The notes under the pieces: generated by a model
What the model saw: the letters and a program-made list of their open reading frames with translations, nothing else
Told to the model about the DNA's origin: nothing
The model's database searches: none
Source: Burkholderia ubonensis subsp. mesacidophila
Lineage (GTDB): Bacteria > Pseudomonadota > Gammaproteobacteria > Burkholderiales > Burkholderiaceae
NCBI RefSeq assembly: GCF_002097715.1
Contig: NZ_CP020739.1
Coordinates: forward strand, 558,001 to 622,000
Length of the DNA stretch: 64,000 nt
Direction: 5' to 3'
Program-made: the position numbers and the translations under genes
Shown here: positions 41,712-50,493 of the stretch, piece by piece
Layout: each line of letters opens with the position of its first letter
Position numbering within the stretch: position 1 is the stretch's first letter

Positions 41712-42407
41712 TCAGCGCTGGTCGTGAACGTCGTGACCGATCTGGCGGAGGATCGAGGTCTCGGTCTCCTGAAGCGTGTCGTGAATGCCGGCCCAGATCC
41801 GTTCGCCGTCGTCGGCGTGCGATCCGGAAGCGATGCGGCTCTGCAGGCGGCCGATCAGTTCGAGATCGGCCATGCGCTCGCCGAGCGCGAAGCCGTGCAC
41901 GCGGGTTGCGCCGGCGAACGTGCCGTAAAGCGCGAACGGGCCGTTCGTCATCACGGCGGCGGCCTCTCGCGCGCGCTCGAGGAACCGGCCCGCGCGCGCG
42001 GGATCGACCTTGATGTTCAGGTAATACAGATATTCGGCCGGTGCGTCGCGCGGCGGCACGGGCGACAGGCCCAGATCGATCCGGTTGAGGACCGACGTGC
42101 TCATGTCCAGCACGCAGTTCTGGAATTCGCCCAGCCTGATCGCGCCTTCGTCGCCGTAGACGTCGGCCATGACCTTGTCGAGCGAGACCATCTCGTCCAT
42201 CGCGCCGAGCGAATCGAGCGGAACGATGATGTACACCGCGAGCGACGGGCCCGCGACGGTTGCGTAGGCGCTCCACTCGAGCCTCGCCGGATGCTGGCGA
42301 TACGCGAAGGCAACGTGGCGGGCCAGTTCCTTGAACGCCTCGTATTTTTCGCGCCGGATGGTCGCACGAACGAACAGGCAAAGCGGGGCTGGAAACGTCC
42401 AGATCAA
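41712..42407 (-). CDS. Ferredoxin-like-fold (ABM/DABB-type) protein, function unknown
   Basis: The about 231-aa protein seems to consist of two related alpha/beta-barrel-like halves, each starting with a strand and amphipathic helix (LCLFVRATIRREKYEAFKEL and LYYLNIKVDPARAGRFLERA). Small enzymes and cyclases of the antibiotic-biosynthesis-monooxygenase superfamily look like this, but no catalytic residues can be named. No ATG fits the start; a TTG at 42407 is the best candidate and has no clear ribosome site, so the exact start is uncertain. It lies 14 bases before the megasynthase gene. Confidence 0.6.
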   Translation of the reverse strand: MIWTFPAPLCLFVRATIRREKYEAFKELARHVAFAYRQHPARLEWSAYATVAGPSLAVYIIVPLDSLGAMDEMVSLDKVMADVYGDEGAIRLGEFQNCVLDMSTSVLNRIDLGLSPVPPRDAPAEYLYYLNIKVDPARAGRFLERAREAAAVMTNGPFALYGTFAGATRVHGFALGERMADLELIGRLQSRIASGSHADDGERIWAGIHDTLQETETSILRQIGHDVHDQR

Positions 42408-42512
42408 GGGCGGACTCGCATGGGCTCGTGAGTGGAATGCGAAGGACGCGGCGCCGTTGCGACGCGCCCTTCGCGCGCGATCACTGCTGTTGCTGCGAAT
42501 GCTGCGGGAACC

Positions 42513-42740
42513 TTACTTCTCGATCTTCAGCAGGACCGCGCCGCTCCAGTCAGCGCCGCCGTTCGCGACGTGGACGTTCAGGCAGTTGGTCGACTCGACC
42601 CACTCGAGCGTGGTGACCGAACTTCCAAGATCGGCGCCGTCGGCCCGCAACGTGCCGTTCGGATCGGCCAGGAGTTTGGAGCGATAACCGGGATCTTTAA
42701 CAGCTCTGCCCAATGCGGAAACGATGTCGTCGTATAGCAT
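42513..42740 (-). CDS. 75-aa nitrile-hydratase-leader-like peptide (NHLP-type), first gene of the operon
   Basis: The start at 42740 follows a GAGG ribosome site. The sequence begins with a short helix (MLYDDIVSALGRAVKDPGYRSKLLADPNGTLR) of the kind found in NHLP leaders and the nitrile hydratase alpha subunit: charged helix, DPxYRxxLLxDP. It continues LEWVESTNCLNVHV, comparable with the VVENTxxVHNVVV strand of nitrile hydratase alpha, but lacks the metal-binding CxLCSC. A GG pair (VANGG) is followed by a 13-residue tail. NHLP peptides are usually RiPP precursors; no RiPP maturase gene is visible here. Confidence 0.7.
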   Translation of the reverse strand: MLYDDIVSALGRAVKDPGYRSKLLADPNGTLRADGADLGSSVTTLEWVESTNCLNVHVANGGADWSGAVLLKIEK

Positions 42741-43496
42741 GTCAACCACCTCACTGTGTGAATGGGAAAAACCTCGACTTCGGAATGACTCCGGCGAGAA
42801 TTCATCATGCAAACGCGAGAAAATTCCCGCCGAACCTGACACCCGCACATCCAGACGCGATCAACTTCACAATTAAAATGAATCAACCGCTTATTGACAT
42901 TTCGCTCAACAATGGGCCGCCTGCTTGAATTTCTCATTATCGGAGCAGGCGAAATACCACTGCCAGCGCAGCGAGATTAGCACAACAGTAGACGCTCCCG
43001 AAAATCCAGCAGGAACATTTTTTCGTTAATTCCGATTTTCTTAATGTTCGAGGCCATCGCATCGATAATCGCTTCATTGTTCCGAATCGATTGATGCGCC
43101 AGTTGAAAATGCCGACCACCATTTCGGCGTTCGTCATCTTAATTAAATGCCTAAATTATTGAAAATCCTTCTTTCAACCGTCGGCGGCTCATTCGTGATC
43201 GTCGGGATCGCTTGCGTTTCAGACCTGAAACGTTTCTTACGTTTTGCAGACGTCCCGCTGACATCTCCAGGAGAAAACGTCCGGCGCATCAACGATTTGA
43301 AAGCGTTGGCACGCTAATAGCTATATACGCCGTACAAGTCGAGCGTCGCGCTGTCGCGCTCGCGTCGCAGCGTGCCGCTCCCCCCTTCGCGGCCTGCGTT
43401 GCGGCGCCGCCGCAGCGCGGCGCGCCGGCTTGTGCAGGCGCACCATGCGTCATTCCGAAAATCCGGAGCGCGTCGACCGCCTTCAGGTTCGTTTAT
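42741..43496. promoter_or_regulatory. Intergenic region upstream of the biosynthetic operon
   Basis: A 756-bp stretch, distinctly AT-richer between 42880 and 43200, with no supportable gene. As the only long gap before the 25-kb operon it should carry its promoter. It contains a perfect palindrome at 43215-43232. Its right part, near 43350-43450, is very GC-rich with short palindromic stretches and could form a terminator-like structure for the TPR gene, but there is no T-run. Confidence 0.5.
43215..43232. promoter_or_regulatory. 18-bp perfect palindrome, candidate operator
   Basis: The sequence CGTTTCAGACCTGAAACG is an 8+2+8 inverted repeat. It overlaps a second palindrome, GAAACGTTTC (43227-43236), and another ACGTTT follows. 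Such clustered half-sites are typical of dimeric regulator binding. It lies about 475 bp upstream of the first biosynthetic gene. It does not match a lux-type box. The regulator is unknown. Confidence 0.45.
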
Positions 43497-45404
43497 TTAC
43501 ATACGATCGAGCGACAAAGCGCAAACATGATCGGCGGGCGGACAGTATTCGGCGAGCCGTTTCCGGGCGCTGTCGTAGTCGTTTTGTTGTTCGGGTGTCA
43601 AATTCCCGATCCCTTTTCTTTCGTAAGCCTGCGTCAAGCCGAAATACGCCCAGCCGTTGCCTTTGAAATTCGTGTACAGGTCACGATTCGGGTCGTCGCC
43701 GCCGAGTGACGCGTGGAGCGCGTCGATCGCGTTGTCGTATCGGCCGAGGTCGATCAGAAGCGCGGCGAGGGTCTGTCTGACCGGCACCATCCAGTATGGC
43801 GGCTCGTCATAGTTCATCGCGTCCTGCTGCCTGACCGAGCGTTCGAGAACGCGTACGCCGCTTTGCGCGTCGCCTTTCATCTGGTCGATCCGCGCGTGCG
43901 CGACCGATTGCATGATCTGCGCTGCCTGGTGACCCATCACTTCTTCGCGCCGCTCGTTCCTGAAAGCGATCACGTCCTTCTCGAGCTGCGCATACGCACT
44001 TCGTGCGCCGCGTTCATCACGTTTGCGGACGTATGCAAGCACTTGTGCGTAGTCCCAGGAAATGCGTACATAGCGCCAGTCCTTTTCCTTCCCGTCAGGC
44101 GGCGGCTGCTGGATGATCTCGTCCGGCGACATGAAATACGGCAGCGATTGGTAATAGACGCCACGATAACGGTCGGTCCGGAACGTCACGCCCTTGCCTT
44201 CCGAACTCCGGAGGCGATCGGCGGCCCAGTTCATGTCCTCGACGTTGCCGGTCATGATCGCCGAAGCAAGCGCGAAATGGATGTTGTGCCGGTAGTAGCC
44301 CCAGCGGTAACGGTCGCCGTCCGGGTGATCGATGCCGCCCGTGAGCCTGGCGTCGACCTTGCTGAAATAGGCTTCGTCACTCGCCGTTGCATTCCGGTTC
44401 GCTTCGAACGATTTGAGGTGGTCGCCGGTGCGGTAATAGATGTGCGACGGCATATGGACCAGGTGGCCCGCACCGGGCGCGAGGTCGGCCAGCTTGTTCG
44501 CATAAGGCGTCACGGCGTTCGGCTCCGTCGACCCCTCGCGAATATGAATGTACCAATGGACGAGTCCCATGTGATCGGCGTGGTCCTTCAGCCCGCCTTC
44601 GACCGCATCGACTGCCGGCGGAATGGCCGGGTAAGCCGCGTTCCCCTGATGGTCCCAGTATTCCCAGGGCTTGAGGTTCATCACGGCATCCGCATACTGG
44701 GTCTGGATGTCGGGATCATCCGGGTAGCGGTGGGCCAGCGCGGTCATCGCGTCGGCATAGTCCTTGTTGCGCCGGGTCTGGCGCTCATGCTCGCCGGGAA
44801 TCTGCTGATGCGCTTCATAGCGTGGCAGCGCCGCCTCGACAAGCGCGCGCTCCTTCCGATCCGCATCACGGATACGCAGCGCGTCCTTGAGCATCTGTTG
44901 CGCGATCCGGCGGTCCTGTTCCGGCTGATCGAGCTGATTGATGTTCACGCCCAGCGACATCGCGATCCCCCATCGGCACATGACGCAGTCGGGGTCTCGC
45001 TTGAGCGCGGCCCTGTACGCGCGGTACGCCTCGCGAAAGTTGAACGCACAGTAGAAGCGCAAGCCTTGATCGAAAAAAGCTTGCGTCTCCGGGTTTGCCG
45101 TCTTGATTGGTTTCGTCAGCGTCCCGATTTGGAAATCCGTCGGCGGCTCGGGATCGTTGGCCGCGATGTCCGACAGCGAGACCGAGGCCTTGCTGCCGGG
45201 CAGCGCGCTCATCATGTGCTCGCTTTCCATGCCCTGCATGCTGTGAACCGCCGCGCCATGCACGGCGCCGCTGGATGCGGACATCGCGCAAGGCGCGCTC
45301 AGCAGCGCCACCAGGCCGATCGCCCCGGACAGGCAGGCTTGCCTCAAGCCGCTTCGATGATTGCCGTCGCCGCAGGAACGCGAGCGATTGTCGGTTGCTC
45401 CCAT
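43497..45404 (-). CDS. Secreted TPR-repeat protein in the tyrosinase operon
   Basis: The 635-aa protein is started at the ATG at 45404, after GGGGAGAG at six bases. An N-terminal signal segment (LSGAIGLVALLSAPCAMSAS) suggests export. The body contains TPR-like helices (AFFDQGLRFYCAFNFREAYRAYRAALKRDPDCVMCRWGIAMSLG) and a His-rich conserved part (HMGLVHWYIHIREGS, GHLVHMPSHIYYRTGDHLKSFEAN). Proteins of this type occur in many proteobacteria without assigned function. It is the last gene after the tyrosinase, DUF2182 and tail-domain genes, so it may assist copper loading or folding of the oxidase. That link is inference from position. Confidence 0.8.
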   Translation of the reverse strand: MGATDNRSRSCGDGNHRSGLRQACLSGAIGLVALLSAPCAMSASSGAVHGAAVHSMQGMESEHMMSALPGSKASVSLSDIAANDPEPPTDFQIGTLTKPIKTANPETQAFFDQGLRFYCAFNFREAYRAYRAALKRDPDCVMCRWGIAMSLGVNINQLDQPEQDRRIAQQMLKDALRIRDADRKERALVEAALPRYEAHQQIPGEHERQTRRNKDYADAMTALAHRYPDDPDIQTQYADAVMNLKPWEYWDHQGNAAYPAIPPAVDAVEGGLKDHADHMGLVHWYIHIREGSTEPNAVTPYANKLADLAPGAGHLVHMPSHIYYRTGDHLKSFEANRNATASDEAYFSKVDARLTGGIDHPDGDRYRWGYYRHNIHFALASAIMTGNVEDMNWAADRLRSSEGKGVTFRTDRYRGVYYQSLPYFMSPDEIIQQPPPDGKEKDWRYVRISWDYAQVLAYVRKRDERGARSAYAQLEKDVIAFRNERREEVMGHQAAQIMQSVAHARIDQMKGDAQSGVRVLERSVRQQDAMNYDEPPYWMVPVRQTLAALLIDLGRYDNAIDALHASLGGDDPNRDLYTNFKGNGWAYFGLTQAYERKGIGNLTPEQQNDYDSARKRLAEYCPPADHVCALSLDRM

Positions 45405-45459
45405 TGCATGCTCTCCCCGCGCGCCATGGGAGGCGCGTCGCGTGTTCAGAACACCGCTT

Positions 45460-45975
45460 TCAAGCGTTGATATGTTCGACGCATATGCATAGTCGACCGA
45501 TGTGAATCGCGACGCCGCCGGGAAGCGCATGTCGAGGACGTATCGACACGCAGAAAAACTCTTCCACGGGCACGGTCGCGTTCTGCAGCAGCGCGGCGTG
45601 CGACGTGATGTCGAGGGAGTAGAGCAGCCCCTCGCTCGAATCGTCCGAGCTTGCCCGCCTGAGTCCGAACAAGCCGACGCTGGCCAGATAGGTGTCCTGG
45701 GGGTGGCCGGCATGGGCTGAGCTTTGGGTCCGCAGAAATGCTTGCAACACGGTCGCGTCGTGCGTGCCGCGGACGTGCTCCAGCATCAGGTAGAAACGGA
45801 ACAGGGATGCGTCGCCGGCGTGGGCGGCCTGCTCGGATGCCAGTGCGACGACGGCCGGGCTGTCGATGCGTAGCTGGACCACCACGCCGTCGCCTTGCAC
45901 GAGGATTGGCGCGTCGCTCGATGCAATCACACGCAGCGAGCGAAGCGAGCCTGTCACGTTGGTTGGGTCGGTCAT
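45460..45975 (-). CDS. Stand-alone homologue of the tyrosinase C-terminal domain
   Basis: The 171-aa protein resembles the last 150 residues of the neighbouring tyrosinase: LEHVRGTHDATVL versus LENVRGTLDSTVL, GLFGLRRASS versus ALFGLRRAST, YSLDIT versus YVLDIS, and a closing strand HIGRLCICVE versus EVGRVSVYRQ. It has no copper motif and no signal peptide. Its ATG overlaps the DUF2182 stop (ATGA). It may act as a separate lid or chaperone-like domain for the enzyme. This is a partial gene duplication within the operon. Confidence 0.8.
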   Translation of the reverse strand: MTDPTNVTGSLRSLRVIASSDAPILVQGDGVVVQLRIDSPAVVALASEQAAHAGDASLFRFYLMLEHVRGTHDATVLQAFLRTQSSAHAGHPQDTYLASVGLFGLRRASSDDSSEGLLYSLDITSHAALLQNATVPVEEFFCVSIRPRHALPGGVAIHIGRLCICVEHINA

Positions 45976-46772
45976 ACGAGTCCATGTTCCCGAGCTTGGC
46001 GTTCAGGGCGTTGCCCCCGTTGACGCAGCACGCGCAACTTGACGTGCACGATTTCGCGGCGCAGCCAAAGGCCGGCCGTGGGAAGCCCCCTGAGCCGCCA
46101 TGCGGGCATCCTCGGTGGGTCCAGCCGCTCGCAAAACGCCAGCGCCGAAACGACGGCCATCGCCGCCAGTTGCCATCCAGGCAGCAGGACCGTCGCCAAC
46201 ATCAGCGCCCAGCAAGTGCCGACGCACCACAGCCCGTGCCGCAGCCCGAGCCGAAGGGCATCGACATCGGCCTTCAGCCCGAAAGGCGACAGCGGACGGT
46301 GCGCGTGACAGCGATTGAGGCACCGCTGCTTGAACGGCGAGACGTGCCAAACGCAAGCGACTAGCGCTGCCAACGCGGCCGGACCGTACGAATTCGCCAT
46401 CGCGTCTCTCACGGCCGTTTCAAGCGCCGTCATCGCCAGGCCCGCCATTACCCAGACGGCCATGAAGCCCAGCAAGAACAGTGAAACGGCACGCCAGCGT
46501 CGGCTGGCAAAGGTGCTGACACGAATGTGCACGATGGCAGGCAGCGTCATCGGGCCCATCATGGCCACGATCATCAACAGCCAACCGCGGCTGGCCGACA
46601 GCATCCAGCCTGCGGTCAGCCACGTGGCTCGTTGCGTCGAACTGCACAACGCGTCCGACAGCCCCCCTTGCCCAAACCCGAGCGACGACGCGGCAATGGC
46701 GATCCAGGCAGCAGCGCTTGCTCCAAGAACACCGAACTGCACGTGGGCAAGCTCACGCCGATTGAGGATCAC
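45972..46772 (-). CDS. DUF2182 integral membrane protein
   Basis: The 266-aa protein has about six hydrophobic helices and the family's landmarks: WLLMIVAMMGPMTLPAIVH, FKQRCLNRCH and GLWCVGTCWALMLATVL. DUF2182 proteins are predicted metal-binding membrane proteins. Next to a copper enzyme it could handle copper in the membrane. The start is a GTG at 46772, 12 bases after the tyrosinase stop, and the stop overlaps the next gene's start. Confidence 0.85.
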   Translation of the reverse strand: MILNRRELAHVQFGVLGASAAAWIAIAASSLGFGQGGLSDALCSSTQRATWLTAGWMLSASRGWLLMIVAMMGPMTLPAIVHIRVSTFASRRWRAVSLFLLGFMAVWVMAGLAMTALETAVRDAMANSYGPAALAALVACVWHVSPFKQRCLNRCHAHRPLSPFGLKADVDALRLGLRHGLWCVGTCWALMLATVLLPGWQLAAMAVVSALAFCERLDPPRMPAWRLRGLPTAGLWLRREIVHVKLRVLRQRGQRPERQAREHGLV

Positions 46773-46784
46773 GACGCGCCCCGC

Positions 46785-48419
46785 TCAATCGGGCTGCCGA
46801 TAGACGCTCACCCGGCCTACCTCGATCGTGCCTTTCGGAGGCAGCGCGCGTCGCGCCAGCAGGGTAACGGTGATGTTTCCGCTCGGCAGCTGGTCTTCCA
46901 GATACAGTTGGTCCAGCAAGCGAGAGATGTCCAGGACGTAGGTCAAGCCGTCCCCGCCATGCGCACCATCCGCCGTGCTTGCGCGCCGCAGGCCGAACAG
47001 CGCGATCGCGCCGGCCTGATGCGCGCGCAGAAGCGCCGGACTGCTGGCATCGGCGGGCAGGTTGACATAGACGCCCAGCACGGTCGAATCCAGCGTGCCG
47101 CGCACGTTCTCCAGCTGGAGGTACACCCGATCGGGCGGCGCCGAGAGCGACGCTTGCGCGAGACTCTTGATCACGCGCGCCTGGACATCCGCGTCCAATC
47201 GCACACTGATGGGCCCGGTGCCGGCTCCCGAGATCTGAACGGCGCCGACGCTGGCGCCCAGCAGCTCGGCAGGCGCTTGCGTCGCCCTCGGGCTGGGCGC
47301 GCGGTGCGCTACCGTGGCCGGGAGGCCGGCGACGCCCAACTTCTGCAGTCTCAGCAGCAGCGGCGCCGTCGCGGCCTGGACGGCCGTGGCAAGGTCCTGG
47401 TAGGTGTAGTCCAATGTGGCAAGGCTGGTCACGTCCCGGGGGACGAACTGCCAGCTTTCGCCGCCCGGCATCGGGACCACGAACAACTTCACGGGGCCTT
47501 TGAGCCAGTCCGTGTCCTCGGGGTTGGCGTTGCCCGCCGCGTTCCACGAAGCCCACATACGGTCGATGTTGCAGTGATGAAGGTAGAAGATCGGGTCCAG
47601 TCCCGCCGTGCCGGGGTCGGCCATCAAGCCGAAATCGGTGTCGCTGATCTCGCCCCCCGTGTACACATGGACCAGGTCGTGCGGATTGTGTTCCATGTTT
47701 CCGTGGTGGCGGCCCGAATGGGAAAACTTGGTAACCGGACCACCGAATCCCGGCAGCGGGGTTGACTGATCCGACCCGGTGTAGAGGTCGTTGGTCATGC
47801 AGGCTTGCGTCACGTCCTCGTTGGGCATGCCGGAACCCTGCTCGTTCGCCGGCCCCCGCGTGTCCGTGGGGATGTAGATGTCGCCGTTTCCATCCGGCCC
47901 ATACCGCATCGCCACATACAGAGGATTGGGCGTGGTTCCGTCGGGCATCGTCTGCTGGGCGAAAGCCGGCGGCATCTGCGCGTCGGCGCCGTGCGCTCCG
48001 CCAAAGTAGTTCCAGTAAGGGAGCGCCCAGGTTGCGGGGCCGCCCAGGCTCACGATGTCGGCGCGCAACTGAGCCTCGAGCGCCAGCAGATATCCGCGGT
48101 GCCATGGCAGGAAGTACCAGGTGCCATGCTGGCACTGATTCCAGTACCGCTCCCGGGTCGCCAGGTCCGGCACCGGCGTGGTCGGCACGCTCGGCGGGCT
48201 TTTGATCTGGCTCCATCTCGGATAGGTGTCCGGAGGAATCTTCCTGGTCGTATCGGGCGTGATGTACTCGCCATGAATGGCGGCGAAGAACCACCAGCTG
48301 GCCGGGTCGTCCAGCGCTCGCTCCATCATCTTCCCGACGCCCCTCGCGTACCAGAGGAGATCCTCATTGTTGAAATCACCGCCCGCATTCCAGGCGTCCT
48401 TGCGAACAAAGCTGGCCAT
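46785..48419 (-). CDS. Tyrosinase-family copper oxidase with extra C-terminal domain
   Basis: The 544-aa enzyme should oxidise phenols or catechols with a binuclear type-3 copper centre. CuA ligands are His49, His98 and His107 (QHGTWYFLPWHRGYLLALE). CuB ligands are His247 and His251 (HNPHDLVHVYTGG) and His282 (DPIFYLHHCNIDRMWASW). After residue about 390 comes a beta-rich domain repeated as the separate ORF at 45460-45975. There is no signal peptide. The ATG follows a clear AAGGAG. It is the first gene of a four-gene operon. Natural substrate unknown. Confidence 0.92.
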   Translation of the reverse strand: MASFVRKDAWNAGGDFNNEDLLWYARGVGKMMERALDDPASWWFFAAIHGEYITPDTTRKIPPDTYPRWSQIKSPPSVPTTPVPDLATRERYWNQCQHGTWYFLPWHRGYLLALEAQLRADIVSLGGPATWALPYWNYFGGAHGADAQMPPAFAQQTMPDGTTPNPLYVAMRYGPDGNGDIYIPTDTRGPANEQGSGMPNEDVTQACMTNDLYTGSDQSTPLPGFGGPVTKFSHSGRHHGNMEHNPHDLVHVYTGGEISDTDFGLMADPGTAGLDPIFYLHHCNIDRMWASWNAAGNANPEDTDWLKGPVKLFVVPMPGGESWQFVPRDVTSLATLDYTYQDLATAVQAATAPLLLRLQKLGVAGLPATVAHRAPSPRATQAPAELLGASVGAVQISGAGTGPISVRLDADVQARVIKSLAQASLSAPPDRVYLQLENVRGTLDSTVLGVYVNLPADASSPALLRAHQAGAIALFGLRRASTADGAHGGDGLTYVLDISRLLDQLYLEDQLPSGNITVTLLARRALPPKGTIEVGRVSVYRQPD

Positions 48420-48905
48420 TTAAAGGTCTCCTTAATAATTTGCACTCGATCCGCGAGCTTGAAACGTCGACGCAGGTTTCGTCCGGTTGCTTTCTCTTTA
48501 TCGACGAAATCGCCGTCCGGCGCGCATGAACGGCTTCGCGATGCGCGGAGGGATTCCGTAAGTGAAATCCCTTGCGGACGGAACTCGAGTCTAGGATAAG
48601 CGTCGACGGCTTTTATTCAGACAAATACGCATTGAAATTCGCGTTGCTTTTGCTATAAAGCTAGCCCGGGTTCTGCGATCGCAGATTGGATTGCGCGAGA
48701 GCGGAGAAATGCGAGACTCGCCTCGAATCGATAAGCGGTCGGCATATTCCATCTCCCCGATACATCCCCCCGCATCGGTCGGCTCCGGCTCGCAGCGCGC
48801 ACGCTGCCGGCGTACGCCTGCGCGGCGCTGGCCGCGTTCTCTGCACTGAATGAGCTTCACCGTGACTTTCACGATACCGAGCACGGAGGTCGAGAGCGAT
48901 GCGCG
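48420..48905. promoter_or_regulatory. Upstream region of the tyrosinase operon
   Basis: A 486-bp gap without a supportable gene. It should hold the tyrosinase promoter. A stretch near 48600-48660 is AT-richer. No operator could be assigned. Confidence 0.4.
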
Positions 48906-49235
48906 CTATGGGGCAAGCGCTCGTTGCATAAACTGCTTGATCATTGCCTCCACAACAGTTTGATCTGCTATTGAAAACAAGGGATCATGGATTCTGCTTG
49001 TCGTGCAAAGCAACTTATATATTCTTGCCCCGCTCTCTGGAGAAACCTTCACCACCACGGCCTCGTCCGAATCCGGGTTTATCGTGGCAACGGGCTGCTT
49101 GTTCTCGTCAAGTAGCATGCCATAGCCAACCTCTGCCCGGGCCGCCCCCTTGCCGCAGGCTACTTTCGCAAGCGCCATCGATTGCTGAAAGGTGAGCCCC
49201 TCGAGCGTGATCGGCTGTTGGAAGATCGTGCGCAC
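48906..49235 (-). CDS. Small hypothetical protein downstream of an Rhs stub
   Basis: The 109-aa frame starts on a GTG (MRTIFQQPITLEGLTFQQSM), with a soluble alpha/beta composition and a C-terminal helix (VVEAMIKQFMQRALAP). I do not recognise it. It lies directly after a truncated Rhs core, in another frame, where an Rhs toxin tip or its immunity protein would normally be found. Either reading is possible. No strong ribosome site is visible. Confidence 0.5.
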   Translation of the reverse strand: MRTIFQQPITLEGLTFQQSMALAKVACGKGAARAEVGYGMLLDENKQPVATINPDSDEAVVVKVSPESGARIYKLLCTTSRIHDPLFSIADQTVVEAMIKQFMQRALAP

Positions 49236-49260
49236 CCAAAGTGAATGTCCGCCGAGCCTC

Positions 49261-49494
49261 GTCTGGAGCAGACGATGAAGTCGGATTTATGCAGTCCGTC
49301 ACGGGAAAACCCGATTTTTTTCCAAAATTCCTAGTATCTGGATCGGACATATTCGTCGGGTCGTTCCCGACGTAAGCGCCCCCGTTCAGGTCATCCTTGT
49401 ACTCGATCGGATCGGTCTGGAAGAAACGTCCGAACCGCGGCGCCGGCGTACCATTCGTCTCGCCAAACAACCCATATACCTGACCGCTCGTCAT
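49261..49494 (-). pseudogene. Truncated Rhs core (RHS repeat-associated core domain stub)
   Basis: The frame contains the end of an Rhs-associated core: VYGLFGETNGTPAPRFGRFFQTDPIEYKDDL followed by AYVGNDPTNMSDP, the sequence that precedes the variable toxin in Rhs proteins. Only this piece remains; the long YD-repeat region is missing upstream. It is a relic of a polymorphic toxin gene or a displaced Rhs tip. Confidence 0.65.
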
Positions 49495-49520
49495 CGCACC
49501 GCTTCCGGGAACGGCAGCGC

Positions 49521-50441
49521 CTACCGCGCGCTCTGCTGCCGCTGGATTTCCTTCGCCTTCATCTGCAAGTAGTCCTGCCGGTCCATCTCGTGGAGCTGCC
49601 GCGCGTACTGCTCGGTCGCATCGAACCAGCGCGCGAGACGCTGGTCGAGCGGCTTGTCGAGCGTCCCGAGGTACGCGTCGATCGCGAGGTAATAGCGCAT
49701 CGTGTTGCGCTCCAGCAGCCCGCGCACGCCGCCGATGTACGCGGGCGGCGATGCGGCGGGCGCGCCGGCGACGGTGAAGCCGACCTTGTCGCGTCCGATG
49801 GTGCCCAGATAGGCCTTCATCGCCATGCGGCCCATCGTGCCGAAGCCATACGCGTACGTCAGATGCAGGAACGTGCGGGTATCGCCGACCGGGATCGCTT
49901 CCAGCGCGATGCGATAGTCCTTCGTGCTCATCGGCCCGCTGTCGGCATCGAGATTGACCTGGAAATAGCCCGGGGTCGCGGGCGACGCACGGTAACGGAA
50001 CGTCAGGCGATAGGTGTCGTCCAGCTTCTGCTCGACCTTCCTGCCGAGGTTGACGTCGAGCGTCGCGCCGTCGCTGTTCGACGATGCGCGGCAATACTTG
50101 ACGTTGAGGTGCAGGATCAGGACGTCGCACCAGTTGGCCGGCCCCCGAACGGGGTCGTTGAGCCTGCCGTCGACCACGCCGAACGGATAGTCGACGACGG
50201 CGTAGATGTCGCCCCGCAGCGCCGACTTCCCCTCCGACGATTCGAGGGTCAGCGGACGACGGAACGGGTTGTGCTTCAGTTGCTCCGACAGGTCGTGATA
50301 GCGGTCGAGCAGCGTCGCGGCGGCGTCCGCGCCGAACGACAGCGCGCTCCAGCACAGACACCATGCGGCGAGGATGGCGTGGCATCCCGGCCGGAACAGT
50401 CGGAACGGCCCGTTTACTTCGGTATTTTCAGCGGTCGACAT
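49521..50441 (-). CDS. Secreted hypothetical protein
   Basis: The 306-aa protein is started at the ATG at 50441, which has CGGAG seven bases upstream. A hydrophobic stretch (CHAILAAWCLCWSALSFGADA) forms a signal peptide. Mature segments such as WCDVLILHLNVKYC and HLTYAYGFGTMGRMAMKAYLGTIGRDKVGF are not assigned to a named family. The predicted alpha/beta pattern could be a lipid-binding fold, but this is a guess. The gene stands alone, between the Rhs relic and a TfoX-N gene. Confidence 0.65.
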   Translation of the reverse strand: MSTAENTEVNGPFRLFRPGCHAILAAWCLCWSALSFGADAAATLLDRYHDLSEQLKHNPFRRPLTLESSEGKSALRGDIYAVVDYPFGVVDGRLNDPVRGPANWCDVLILHLNVKYCRASSNSDGATLDVNLGRKVEQKLDDTYRLTFRYRASPATPGYFQVNLDADSGPMSTKDYRIALEAIPVGDTRTFLHLTYAYGFGTMGRMAMKAYLGTIGRDKVGFTVAGAPAASPPAYIGGVRGLLERNTMRYYLAIDAYLGTLDKPLDQRLARWFDATEQYARQLHEMDRQDYLQMKAKEIQRQQSAR

Positions 50442-50493
50442 GTGCGTGCTCCGACCGGCGGCGCCGGTCATGAACAAGCTTACCCCTTTTGCA

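Noticed and set aside
42513..42740. Complete nitrile hydratase alpha subunit
   Set aside because: Only 75 residues, no CxLCSC metal site and no beta subunit gene nearby.
43215..43236. lux-box reading of the palindrome
   Set aside because: The half-sites do not match the CTG-N10-CAG type spacing expected for LuxR-family boxes, and no luxI/luxR gene is present.
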